Origin: Porphyrobacter sp. HT-58-2
GTDB taxonomy: Bacteria; Pseudomonadota; Alphaproteobacteria; Sphingomonadales; Sphingomonadaceae
Assembly (NCBI RefSeq): GCF_002952215.1
Contig: NZ_CP022600.1
Span: forward strand, 248,001 to 312,000
DNA: 64,000 nt
Direction of reading: 5' to 3'
This document shows, one piece after another, positions 25,352 through 33,105 of this stretch. The notes below the pieces were generated by a model that did no database searches, was not told the origin of the DNA, and saw only the letters and a program-made list of their open reading frames with translations. Position 1 is the stretch's first letter, and each line of letters begins with the position of its first letter. The translations under genes were made by a program, and so were the position numbers.

Positions 25352-26815
25352 TTATGTGGTGGGCTGGGACAGCGGGAACAAGGGGTGCATCCCCCACGGA
25401 TTGGGTAAGTAGTTCCTGATCGAGCCGCGTACGAGCGACCAGCGCACGGGCGCGCCGAGCGGGATGAAGACTTCGCGTTCGACGAGCGCCGCATGAGCTT
25501 CGACAAGCAACCGTTCACGCGTGGCGGCATCACGCTCGTTGAGCGATTGGCGCACCAGTGCGTCGGCCTCGGGCGAACACAATCCGGCTTTGAGGCTGCA
25601 ATTGAACTGATTGAGATACCAGCGCGGCGAGGTGTAACGCGCCAATGTGTCGCGCAGTTCGAGATCGGCGGGCTCCCCCGGCAAGACGCGCCGGATCGTC
25701 ACGCCGATGGGGCTCCACGCCTCGCTAAGCGCACGCAGCAAAAGGTCGCTTCCAGGCCCATCGGGCAAGGCAAGGCGCACCACCGCCTCCCTGCCAGGGC
25801 TGGCCCAGGCCCCAATCCGTGCCGCAGCCACCTGACGGCGTTCGTCAATGGATGCCCCCTCCCAGCGGGTATCGGGATAGGGCGGGACGGAATAGCTGGC
25901 GGGCGGGACGATCCAACTACTCTCGCGCCAGCCGCTCAGTCCAAACCGCTGGATCAGCGCCTGCCGGTCGATTGCCATGGACAGCGCCTCGCGGCGGGCA
26001 GGGTCAGCCAGCAACCCTTCCTCTCGCTGCACCACCAGCCCAAGCAGGCCAAGGGCTGGGTCGACCTGAATTGTGCCGCGCGACAGCGGACCGGCTTCGG
26101 CCAAAGGAAAGTCGACCAGGGTCCCGCCAAGCACAAGATCGACATCGCCGCGCGAAAAGGCCGCTACCGCTGCCTTGGCAGATAGCGCGCGGACTGTGAC
26201 GGGGCGAGCGACGGCTTCCCAGTCTTCGCGGGCGGGAAGGCCGCGGGACTCGGGCGGCAATGCGGTAAGCCGGACAAGCGTGCCGTCCTCATCCGCAGAC
26301 GCAGACATCGGCCCTGCACCGCCACCATTCCTCACAAAGCCCAGTTCAGGCTGAGCCAGAAGGCGTAGAAAGTCTGGCATCGGCGAGGTCAGACGAACCT
26401 CGACAACGCGCCCGGTCATCGCCCGGATCTCGCGCACCTTGCCAAGATCAAGCCCAAGAGAGGTGCCGCGCAGCCGCTCCAGTGCGTCACGCAGCAAGCG
26501 GCGTACTTCGGCGGCGGTAATCTCCTCCCCATCAGGCCAGGTGCTGTCGCGCAGTCGGAAAATGTAGCTCAGACCATCGTCAGTCACGATCCAGCGCTCG
26601 GCAATCGCAGGTACGACCTGCCCGGCGTGGTCGAGCGCAACCATGCCTTCGAAACTGGCGGCGCGCATATGCTGAGCTGAATGGGACAGCCGGACACCCT
26701 GCTGAAACAGGCTTTCGGGCGTACCGGTTATGGCAACCTCGATCGGTCCACTGCCTCCCGATGGGCCGCAGGAGCACACAGCAAGCGCAGCAAACAAAGA
26801 CAGCCAGAATCGCAT
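25352..26815 (-). CDS. ABC-type peptide/nickel substrate-binding lipoprotein (SBP family 5)
   Basis: A 487-residue extracytoplasmic solute-binding protein. The N-terminus MRFWLSLFAALAVCSCGPSGG holds a lipobox (LAVC), so it is probably a membrane-anchored lipoprotein. The body has the family-5 features FEGMVALDHAGQVVPAIAERW and the late segment ARYTSPRWYLNQFNCS. No permease or ATPase gene is adjacent, so its transporter is elsewhere or absent. The DUF4112 gene follows directly. Confidence 0.85.
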   Translation of the reverse strand: MRFWLSLFAALAVCSCGPSGGSGPIEVAITGTPESLFQQGVRLSHSAQHMRAASFEGMVALDHAGQVVPAIAERWIVTDDGLSYIFRLRDSTWPDGEEITAAEVRRLLRDALERLRGTSLGLDLGKVREIRAMTGRVVEVRLTSPMPDFLRLLAQPELGFVRNGGGAGPMSASADEDGTLVRLTALPPESRGLPAREDWEAVARPVTVRALSAKAAVAAFSRGDVDLVLGGTLVDFPLAEAGPLSRGTIQVDPALGLLGLVVQREEGLLADPARREALSMAIDRQALIQRFGLSGWRESSWIVPPASYSVPPYPDTRWEGASIDERRQVAAARIGAWASPGREAVVRLALPDGPGSDLLLRALSEAWSPIGVTIRRVLPGEPADLELRDTLARYTSPRWYLNQFNCSLKAGLCSPEADALVRQSLNERDAATRERLLVEAHAALVEREVFIPLGAPVRWSLVRGSIRNYLPNPWGMHPLFPLSQPTT

Positions 26816-26881
26816 CGCGCCCTGCCTAGCAGGTTGCGATGAAGTGGTCAGCTTGCGACGGTTTAACCGTGGAAAAGCAGG

Positions 26882-27259
26882 CTAAATCTTGCGTAGCTTG
26901 CTCGGCTGAGGCGGTGGGGGAGCACGATGCGCCCAGGAAGGCCGGGCCGCAACTGCTGCCGGATCTTCAGGTGCCTGTAACGGGCGACGAGCCTGCTGCG
27001 AATCGATTTCCTCATCGAAGGCAATGCCGAAACGGTTGTCCTGTATCCAGGCGACCGTCCCTTTGACCGCACCGATGTTGCGCAATTCGATCGTCAATCG
27101 ATGGCCGCGCTGAACTCGCATCTGGCCCTCGCCCATCATCCCGCCATCCGACAGGTTGCGCACGCGCACTCGATAGGTATCGGAACTTTGCTCGACACGA
27201 ATGTCAGCCAGTAGAAACAGGCTGTCGCGCGCGACACTGCGTGTCTCAACACCTGTCAT
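26882..27259 (-). CDS. PilZ domain protein
   Basis: A 125-residue protein with a single PilZ domain. The c-di-GMP-binding parts are recognisable: RSVAR (RxxxR) near the N-terminus and RNLSDGGMM (the (D/N)xSxxG loop). The C-terminal tail is Pro/Ala-rich. Start at ATG 27259 because AGGAGG lies 9 nt upstream; a longer frame starts at 27328 without a ribosome site. Free-standing PilZ proteins act as c-di-GMP receptors, commonly in motility or surface control. Confidence 0.8.
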   Translation of the reverse strand: MTGVETRSVARDSLFLLADIRVEQSSDTYRVRVRNLSDGGMMGEGQMRVQRGHRLTIELRNIGAVKGTVAWIQDNRFGIAFDEEIDSQQARRPLQAPEDPAAVAARPSWAHRAPPPPQPSKLRKI

Positions 27260-27442
27260 TCCGGAACGCCTCCTAAGCCAGCACACAACCGCGCAGCTGT
27301 CGTCCGGTTGGCCGACCGCCAGCGCCATTAAACGCAGATGGTGGTGGCCCGGTTGCAGTAAACAGATGGTAAATTTGTCCCGGTTATAGCACCAGGATCG
27401 TATGGGTGTCCCAACTCGGCACAGGCCAATTTGGGGCTGCGA

Positions 27443-27901
27443 TCAGTCGTCGCGCGAGATCTTTTCGCGCCGCTCGTGCGCTTCCTGCGCCTCGACGGTC
27501 ATGGTCGCAACTGGACGAGCAATCAGGCGCCGGAGGCCGATCGGGTCGCCGGTGACTTCGCAATAGCCATACTCGCCGGAATCGATCCGTCGAAGTGCTG
27601 CATCAATCTTGGAGACCAGCTTGCGCTGACGATCGCGGGTGCGCAGTTCGATGCCCCAGTCGGTTTCGCTCGAGGCACGGTCGGTGAGGTCAGCCTCGCG
27701 GATCGGACCATCGGCGAGTGATTGCAGCGTCTGACCGGCGGCGGAGTGGATGGAGCGTTTCCATTCGATCAGCAGCATCCGGAAATAGGCCTGCTGGCGG
27801 TCGTTCATGTATTCCTCGTCCTCGCTCGGAACATAATCCGGCGCGAGCAGGCGCTTGGCCTTTTCGAGGATGTCGATGTCGTCAGACGCGGTGGTTGGCA
27901 T
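27443..27901 (-). CDS. dksA: DksA/TraR family RNA polymerase-binding protein, single-cysteine type
   Basis: A 152-residue DksA. The coiled-coil tip motif DLTDRA (DxxDxA) that enters the polymerase secondary channel is intact, flanked by long helices (DDEYMNDRQQAYFRMLL). The zinc-finger region YGYCEVTGDPIGLRRLIARPVATMTVEAQEAHE keeps only one of the four usual cysteines, a condition I recall in other alphaproteobacterial DksA proteins. Start at ATG 27901 (MPTTASDD). It works with ppGpp in the stringent response. Confidence 0.9.
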   Translation of the reverse strand: MPTTASDDIDILEKAKRLLAPDYVPSEDEEYMNDRQQAYFRMLLIEWKRSIHSAAGQTLQSLADGPIREADLTDRASSETDWGIELRTRDRQRKLVSKIDAALRRIDSGEYGYCEVTGDPIGLRRLIARPVATMTVEAQEAHERREKISRDD

Positions 27902-28175
27902 CAAGCTCTCTCGTCCCATAAGCCGCTGGGGAGACCATCGCGTCCTGACGCCCTGAATGTTTTCATTGGCTCACTTGGTCCCAGCAAGCGGAAAGCAATG
28001 CGCCGCCTATAGGCAAGCCCCCTTGGGCACACAAGCGGCTTTGGGAAAGAGTGGTGGCAAAAGCGCCCCAACGACAAAGTGAGGCCGTCGTTAACTAATT
28101 TTTGACCATGATCGTCGCACTTCTCGGATCACGGAAGGCCGCCGGGGGGTGGTCGGTGATTGAGGGGACCGCATC

Positions 28176-28496
28176 ATGAACATCATTGCGCTGCAAGCGA
28201 ATGTTTCACGCGAAACATCGGACGAAGGCATCCTTGGGGCATGGCTGGCCGAAGCTGGACGGGGTCAGGCAGGGGCCTGCTTCGACCTTGGCGTAGCTTT
28301 CTCGACGGGTAGCAACGGGGCGCCCTGCGATCTGATCGAAGCCCACAAGTGGTTCAACCTCGCCGCTGCGCGCGGTCATGAAGAAGCTGCAAGCTGCCGC
28401 GCGGACATTGCCGACGAAATGACGGCTCGCGAAATCGCCGAAGCCCAGCGCCGGGCGCGCCAGTGGCTCGCCGAAGGCCGTCAGCGCGCCGCCTAA
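28176..28496 (+). CDS. Sel1-repeat-like small protein
   Basis: A 106-residue protein with one or two tetratricopeptide-like Sel1 motifs (GQAGACFDLGVAFSTG; DLIEAHKWFNLAAARGHEEAAS), the second typical. No signal peptide. GAGGGGACC precedes ATG 28176. The first codons contain a parS-like sequence (28202-28217) encoding NVSRETS. Sel1 proteins are scaffolds; the role is unknown. Its stop shares CTAA with the stop of the convergent 28493 gene. Confidence 0.7.
   Translation: MNIIALQANVSRETSDEGILGAWLAEAGRGQAGACFDLGVAFSTGSNGAPCDLIEAHKWFNLAAARGHEEAASCRADIADEMTAREIAEAQRRARQWLAEGRQRAA
28202..28217. other. parS-like site with one mismatch
   Basis: TGTTTCACGCGAAACA differs from the perfect parS palindrome at 7892-7907 by one base (C for T at position 10). 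It lies inside the N-terminal codons of the Sel1-like gene. In many bacteria secondary parS sites lie in coding sequence and often encode VSRET- or FHVK-like peptides, which is seen here (VSRET). ParB affinity for this variant is not known from the sequence. Confidence 0.55.
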
Positions 28497-29641
28497 GCTT
28501 TCCTGAAGGGGGTGCGACCACCAAGATAGAGCTGGTCGCTCGCCACCCCTGCCCGCTCGCGCTCGAGAAAATCGGCAACGGCGGCGCGGAAGCCCGGATC
28601 GGCGATCCAGTGGGCTGACCAAGTCTGCACCGGTTCATAGCCCCGCGCCAGCTTGTGGCCGCCCTGCGCTCCCGCTTCGACCCGGGAAAGCCCGCGCGCG
28701 ATCGCGATGTCGATCGCCTGATAATAGCACAGCTCGAAATGCAGGAAGCGCACCTCGCGCGTGCAGCCCCAATAGCGCCCGTAAAGCGCATCCTTCCCGA
28801 CGAAATTCAGCGCGCCCGCAATCGGCGTTTCCCCATCATAGGCGAGGATCAGCACGATCCGATCTCCCATGCGCTTGCCCAGAAGGCTGAACGCCTCTCG
28901 GGTCAGATAGGGGCTCCCCCATTTTCTTGCGCCGGTGTCCTGGTAGAACACCCAGAACGCATCCCAATGCGACTCGCGGATCTCGCTACCGACGAGGTGA
29001 CGGATGGTCAGCCCCTCACAAGCCGCCGCGCGTTCCTTCCTGAGGTCCTTGCGCTTCCTCGATGACAGCGCGGCGAGGAAATCCTCGAAACTGGCGTAGT
29101 CGCGATTGAACCAGTGGAACTGGATATCGGCGCGCAGGCCCCAGCCGCCCGCTTCGAACAGCGGGAGTTGCGCGGGGTCAATGAAGGTCGCGTGGGCGCT
29201 CGACATTTTGTTTTGCAGGCACACCGCCTCGGCACCCTTGAGCAGATGCGGCGCCAGTGCCGGGTCTGACAACAGCAGGCGCGGCCCCGTCGCGGGCGTG
29301 AAAGGCGCGGCGATCTGGAACTTGGGGTAATAACGCCCGCCCGCGCGGTGCCAGGCATCAGCCCAGCTGTGGTCGAACACATATTCGCCCTGGCTGTGCC
29401 CCTTGGCGTAAGAGGGCATCGCCGCCAGCAAGCGTCCCGCATCATCGGTGATGACGACAGGCGCTGGCTCCCAGCCGGTGCCGGGGCCGACGCTGCCGGA
29501 ATCTTCCATTGCAGTCAGGAATTCGTGGGAGACAAAGGGGTTGTCATTCCCGCCCAGCGCGTTCCATTCGCCAGCGTCGAAGGCGCCGACCGATGAGGCG
29601 ATGCGGACAGTCAGGCCACCTTCGTTCGGGGCGTCGCTCAC
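28493..29641 (-). CDS. GNAT-fold FemAB-like (DUF482) peptidogalycan-biosynthesis-type protein
   Basis: A 382-residue protein. The segments SRKRKDLRKERA, YQDTGARKWGSPYLTREAF and GALNFVGKDALYGRYWGC and the closing GAQGGHKLARGYEPVQTWSAHW are hallmarks of the DUF482 family (GNAT superfamily, related to FemAB). The start is GTG 29641 (SDAPNEGG), overlapping the stop of the GDPD gene (GTGA). The natural substrate is not known; aminoacylation of cell-envelope material is the usual guess. Confidence 0.85.
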   Translation of the reverse strand: MSDAPNEGGLTVRIASSVGAFDAGEWNALGGNDNPFVSHEFLTAMEDSGSVGPGTGWEPAPVVITDDAGRLLAAMPSYAKGHSQGEYVFDHSWADAWHRAGGRYYPKFQIAAPFTPATGPRLLLSDPALAPHLLKGAEAVCLQNKMSSAHATFIDPAQLPLFEAGGWGLRADIQFHWFNRDYASFEDFLAALSSRKRKDLRKERAAACEGLTIRHLVGSEIRESHWDAFWVFYQDTGARKWGSPYLTREAFSLLGKRMGDRIVLILAYDGETPIAGALNFVGKDALYGRYWGCTREVRFLHFELCYYQAIDIAIARGLSRVEAGAQGGHKLARGYEPVQTWSAHWIADPGFRAAVADFLERERAGVASDQLYLGGRTPFRKA

Positions 29642-30366
29642 GCCAGCCCTTCCCCTTCGGCAATCAGGGCATCGGCATGGGCAAGGCCCGTCGCCCGCGT
29701 TTCTGCCGAGCGCACTGTCCATGTCAGCAACGGCCTTCGGGCTGCGCGCCACGCGGCCGCCTCGGGCCGGGTGAGGTCGCGTACGTCAATGGCGAGGAAA
29801 TCCGCCCGCGCGGCGGCGAGAGCCTCAGGCGTGCGCCAGACGCCTTCGAAGCCGTTTTCAAGGGAGTCCGTTCCGACCAGCCCACGAGTGATCCGAGAGG
29901 CTTGATCAGCGAACCATTCCGGTACACGTGGATCAAAACTCATAACCGCAACATCACCCTTATACGAATCCAGCAACCATGCGACCGTGGAACAGGTCCA
30001 TTCGACATCATAGCCCGGCATCGACTTGATCTCGATCAGCAGTGGCACCCGGCCTGCGACGATGTCCAGAAAGTGCGCCAGGCGGACAGGGCGCTGATCG
30101 GTGCCGAGCAGGCGGAGTTCCTCCAGTGCCTCGGCTGTCCGGTGTTCGGTGTTACCCTCCTCCCCCGTCAGTCGGGCGAGATCCCAGTCATGGAACACCA
30201 TCGCGTGATCATCGGCGCTGCGCTGGATATCGCACTCGATCCCCATGCCGCGTGCAATCGCGCCCTCGGCCGCAGCGAGCGAGTTTTCCGGTACGCCCTC
30301 CCGATGCAGCCCGCGGTGGGCGAATTCCCACTCCGTCAACCAGCCGGGCGCCGGCCTTGTGCTCAT
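29638..30366 (-). CDS. Glycerophosphodiester phosphodiesterase family protein
   Basis: A 242-residue GDPD TIM barrel. The metal and catalytic signatures HRGLHREGVPENS (HRG, EN), IECDIQRS (ExD), MVFHDW (HD) and EIKSMPG (ExK) are all in order. It hydrolyses glycerophosphodiesters to glycerol-3-phosphate and an alcohol. It overlaps RidA upstream and the DUF482 gene downstream, forming a tight minus-strand operon. Confidence 0.9.
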   Translation of the reverse strand: MSTRPAPGWLTEWEFAHRGLHREGVPENSLAAAEGAIARGMGIECDIQRSADDHAMVFHDWDLARLTGEEGNTEHRTAEALEELRLLGTDQRPVRLAHFLDIVAGRVPLLIEIKSMPGYDVEWTCSTVAWLLDSYKGDVAVMSFDPRVPEWFADQASRITRGLVGTDSLENGFEGVWRTPEALAAARADFLAIDVRDLTRPEAAAWRAARRPLLTWTVRSAETRATGLAHADALIAEGEGLA

Positions 30367-30818
30367 GCCTTCAGTGCGACAATCGCGTCGACTTCAACCG
30401 CGGCCCCGCGCGGCAGAGCAGGAACGCCGACAGCGGCCCGCGCGTGCTGGCCTGCGCCCCCGAAAATCTGCTCCATCAGGTCAGATGCGCCATTGGCGAC
30501 TTCCGGCTGCTGCGTGAAATCGGCGGTGCAGTTGATGAAGGCGCCAAGCTTCACCACCCGCTCGACCTGATCGAGCAGGCCTGCCGCCTGAAGCTGGGCC
30601 ACGATCATCAGCCCGCAAGCGCGCGCAGCAGCCTTGCCGTCCTCGACGCTGACATCATCGCCGAGCCGGCCGGTCACCACCACGCCATCAACGAAAGGCA
30701 ACTGGCCCGAAACATAGGCCATGCCGCCGCTAACCACGACAGGCACATAACTGGCGACCGGCGCAGCAGCCTTGGGCAGGGTGATGCCGAGTTCGGCGAG
30801 TTTGGCGGTGTAGCTCAT
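30363..30818 (-). CDS. RidA family protein (2-iminobutanoate/2-iminopropanoate deaminase-like)
   Basis: A 151-residue RidA/YjgF-type protein, long-form: YVPVVVSGGMAYVSGQLPFVDG, KLGAFINCTADFTQQPEV and a C-terminal RGAAVEVDAIVALKA with the strand that shapes the active-site cleft. Start at ATG 30818 after GGAGG. RidA proteins deaminate reactive enamines; this longer version may be a diverged subgroup. ATG and stop overlaps connect it with the GDPD gene. Confidence 0.85.
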   Translation of the reverse strand: MSYTAKLAELGITLPKAAAPVASYVPVVVSGGMAYVSGQLPFVDGVVVTGRLGDDVSVEDGKAAARACGLMIVAQLQAAGLLDQVERVVKLGAFINCTADFTQQPEVANGASDLMEQIFGGAGQHARAAVGVPALPRGAAVEVDAIVALKA

Positions 30819-30820
30819 CT

Positions 30821-31441
30821 TCAGTCCTCCAGTCGTTCCAGCAGCCATGGCAATGCCTCGTCCCAGCGGTCAATCCGCGAATGGGCGTGGCCCGCCTTGT
30901 GGGCGCAATCAATGGCATGGGCGATCATCGGCTCGCCGCACAGGTGCAGCCGCGTGACGTGCGGCGTGAGTTCGGCAACCGAGGCGTGATGCTGAGCCAG
31001 ATCGTCGATGAACAGCGCGCGGCTGGGCGCGTATTCTTCAATGATCGCCTTCAGCGCCGGGCCCTTGGGGCCCTGATTGGTGAACACGCGGGCATTGATG
31101 CCGACCGCTGCAAGCTGCTCGGCGCGGGCATCGCGGTGGCCGTCAACGAGGTTGGTGAGGATCACCACATCGGCCTTTTCCGCGAGAGTGTTGATCCCTT
31201 CGACTGCTCCGGCAATCGGTGTCTGGCTGCCCATCTCATTGTCGAAGAACTTGCCCAGCATCCGCCAGATGTCGGGCGGCGCGAGCAGTTCCCCGCTCGA
31301 TTGCCAGCGCAATGCCTCGGCGAAATTGTGGCCTTCGAGGTGGAAGGCAACGCCCTGCGTGCTTTCCAGCCAGTCCTTGAAAGGGGCGACCATGTGCAAC
31401 AGCACTTCGTCGCAATCGGAGATAATGAGCGGGCGGGTCAT
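30821..31441 (-). CDS. HAD family hydrolase
   Basis: A 206-residue haloacid dehalogenase-type protein. Motif I is IISDCDEVLL (DxDxV), motif II TNLVDG, a conserved Lys lies in NQGPKGPALK, and motif IV is LFIDDLAQHH. The cap is small. Phosphatase activity is likely; the substrate is unknown. It stands two bases from RidA and overlaps DUF3572 upstream, so it is part of one operon. Confidence 0.85.
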   Translation of the reverse strand: MTRPLIISDCDEVLLHMVAPFKDWLESTQGVAFHLEGHNFAEALRWQSSGELLAPPDIWRMLGKFFDNEMGSQTPIAGAVEGINTLAEKADVVILTNLVDGHRDARAEQLAAVGINARVFTNQGPKGPALKAIIEEYAPSRALFIDDLAQHHASVAELTPHVTRLHLCGEPMIAHAIDCAHKAGHAHSRIDRWDEALPWLLERLED

Positions 31442-31665
31442 GCTTGCAGAATATCCTTGGCGGCGACCAGTTCCTCAGGCGTGACAGCCAGCGCTTCGGC
31501 CGCGCGAATCAGGTCGGGTTCGTGATTGGCGAGAAATTCGAGCGCCGAGGCGAGGATTGCGGAATCGCCCAATCCGGCGCGCAGACTATCGGGATCAAGT
31601 CCGGTCAGTTCAAGATAGCGCGCGGCGCGATCCTCACATTCCAGCACCCAGCCGAGCGCGGCCAA
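31438..31665 (-). CDS. DUF3572 protein, start codon uncertain
   Basis: A DUF3572 protein of about 75 residues or a few more: WVLECEDRAARYLELTGLDPDSLR and SALEFLANHEPDLIRAAEAL are family signatures. The conserved residues LALAALGW run upstream of the first possible start (TTG 31665), and the frame stays open to 31734 without ATG or GTG. The nearest other possibilities are CTG at 31671 or an ATC. So the start is non-standard or the N-terminus has been lost. It is divergent from divK, a common arrangement in this group. Confidence 0.7.
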   Translation of the reverse strand: MAALGWVLECEDRAARYLELTGLDPDSLRAGLGDSAILASALEFLANHEPDLIRAAEALAVTPEELVAAKDILQA

Positions 31666-31768
31666 GGCCAGTGTCTGCGGGCTAACGGGTTCGGAGGGCG
31701 GGCGAAGCGGGATTGCCGTGTCCTTTGGGTCGGTCTAGTTAAAGCGCGGGCGACTAACGGGGCGCGGT

Positions 31769-32131
31769 GTGACAAAGCGGATCATGGTTGTCGAGGACAA
31801 TGACCTCAACCGGAAATTGTTCTGCGACGTGCTGCGCGCCAATGGCTTCGAGGTCGAACCTGTGGCCGATGGCGACAAGGTGCTGCAGACCGCGCGGGCG
31901 ACGTCGCCTGACCTCATCATCATGGATATCCAGCTTGGCGGGATCTCGGGCGTCGATCTGATCGAGGCGGCCAAGCGCGACCGGGGACTGGCCGCGATCC
32001 CCGTGCTGGCGGTCACGGCTTTCGCAGCGAAGGGCGATGAGGAACGCATCCGCGCTGCCGGGGCCGAGGGCTATCTGTCCAAGCCAGTGTCGATCGGCCC
32101 GTTCATGGCGGCGGTGAAGGCGCTGGTGTGA
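31769..32131 (+). CDS. divK: Single-domain response regulator DivK
   Basis: A 120-residue receiver-only regulator. Phospho-acceptor Asp53 (MDIQLGGISG), the acidic pair at residues 9-10 (VVEDND), and the KP motif in YLSKPVSIGPF are in place, and the whole sequence follows Caulobacter DivK (TKRIMVVEDNDLNRKLF; AVTAFAAKGDEERIR). The start is GTG 31769 (TKRIMV), matching the known N-terminus; an ATG at 31784 would cut off beta-1. DivK controls CtrA activity through DivL and CckA in this lineage. Confidence 0.9.
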   Translation: MTKRIMVVEDNDLNRKLFCDVLRANGFEVEPVADGDKVLQTARATSPDLIIMDIQLGGISGVDLIEAAKRDRGLAAIPVLAVTAFAAKGDEERIRAAGAEGYLSKPVSIGPFMAAVKALV

Positions 32132-32150
32132 CACCCGGCGGTGATCCGCT

Positions 32151-32726
32151 TCAGGTGAATTTCACGGCATATTCGACGGCGAAAGCCACAGCTGTCAGAC
32201 ACAGGCCCGCCATGAAGCTTTTGTAGGCATAGGCGAGGTACTTGTACTTCTTGCGCTGGAGCACCTGCCCATTCTGATAGACATCGTGCAGCATGGCGCG
32301 GAACACCGTCTCGTCGGCGCGCAGGTCTTCGAGGACGCTTTGCGTCCACTCACCCTCGTCCATGTGAGTGAAGTAGCCGAAGAAAAGCTTGTTGGGCTTG
32401 CCCCCGGTCAGCTGCCCTGTGTCCGGCCCGCTGACGGATGGAAGTACCGCAAACACCGGAAAAATCGCCGAAACAAACGCGAACACCGCCAGCACAGCGA
32501 GCGACCACGGCAGCGTCCCGTTGGTGGCCTGCCCGACAGAGAGGGTGAACACCAGAAAGGCCGCCGCCATCAGGATCGAGGCTTTGGTGTCTGCCATCTG
32601 GCTGAGCATCACGTTGATCTGCTGGCTGTTCCGCACCAGGTGGATCGCGTGGTTCGAATAGCCCGACGGCGAAGGCAAGGATGGCGCTGCACCGCGCGGT
32701 TCAGCTTGCGTTGAAGTGTCAGCCAT
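32151..32726 (-). CDS. Pycsar effector-like membrane protein (PycTM / DUF5706), orphan
   Basis: A 191-residue protein with two N-terminal-half membrane segments (KASILMAAAFLVFTLSVGQ; SLAVLAVFAFVSAIFPVFAV) and a C-terminal one (SFMAGLCLTAVAFAVEYAV). The leading ADTKASILM and the later HDVYQNGQVLQRKKYKYL motif are typical of PycTM, the effector of Pycsar anti-phage systems. No cyclic-UMP/CMP cyclase lies nearby, so the pair is incomplete. Many genomes of this group carry such single genes as ordinary genes. Starts at 32729 and 32726 are both possible. Confidence 0.75.
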   Translation of the reverse strand: MADTSTQAEPRGAAPSLPSPSGYSNHAIHLVRNSQQINVMLSQMADTKASILMAAAFLVFTLSVGQATNGTLPWSLAVLAVFAFVSAIFPVFAVLPSVSGPDTGQLTGGKPNKLFFGYFTHMDEGEWTQSVLEDLRADETVFRAMLHDVYQNGQVLQRKKYKYLAYAYKSFMAGLCLTAVAFAVEYAVKFT

Positions 32727-32860
32727 CATTCCCCCGGGACAGGCTTGCCGCACACCCCCCTGTGCGGCGAAAACTTGACAAGCTGCATCATCCGCCGCTT
32801 TGCACTCGTAATATCGTGGCGCAGGCCACGCGACAACCGATCCGAAGAAAGCACTCTGCC

Positions 32861-33103
32861 ATGACCCCCGCCGACGTCGATACTGCCATCCGCACTCTGG
32901 TTGAGCCCTTCAACAAGAAAGGCATCGCGATCGAGGACGCCACCACCTTTGCTGGCGACCTGGAATTCGACAGCCTGACCGTGATGGATTTCGTCGCCGC
33001 GATCGAGGACGAATTCGACATCATCATCTCGATGAACCAGCAGGCTGAGATCGAAAACTGGGGGCAGCTCGTCGCGGCCGTCCACAAGCTGCAGGATAGC
33101 TGA
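32861..33103 (+). CDS. Acyl carrier protein, sphingolipid-type
   Basis: An 80-residue acyl carrier protein with the phosphopantetheine site FDSLTVMDF (Ser38). It starts at ATG 32861 and is followed by only two bases before serine palmitoyltransferase. In alphaproteobacteria that make sphingolipids a dedicated ACP next to spt delivers the acyl group, so this is probably its partner rather than the fatty-acid-synthesis AcpP. Confidence 0.9.
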   Translation: MTPADVDTAIRTLVEPFNKKGIAIEDATTFAGDLEFDSLTVMDFVAAIEDEFDIIISMNQQAEIENWGQLVAAVHKLQDS

Positions 33104-33105
33104 TA

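Noticed and set aside
28091..28105. CtrA-like site TTAA-N7-TTGA before the Sel1 gene
   Set aside because: One mismatch to TTAA-N7-TTAA in a short AT-rich patch; such sites occur by chance and no further evidence supports it.
32151..33103. A complete Pycsar defence system
   Set aside because: Only the effector-like membrane protein is present. The neighbours are DivK and an acyl carrier protein, not a nucleotidyl cyclase.
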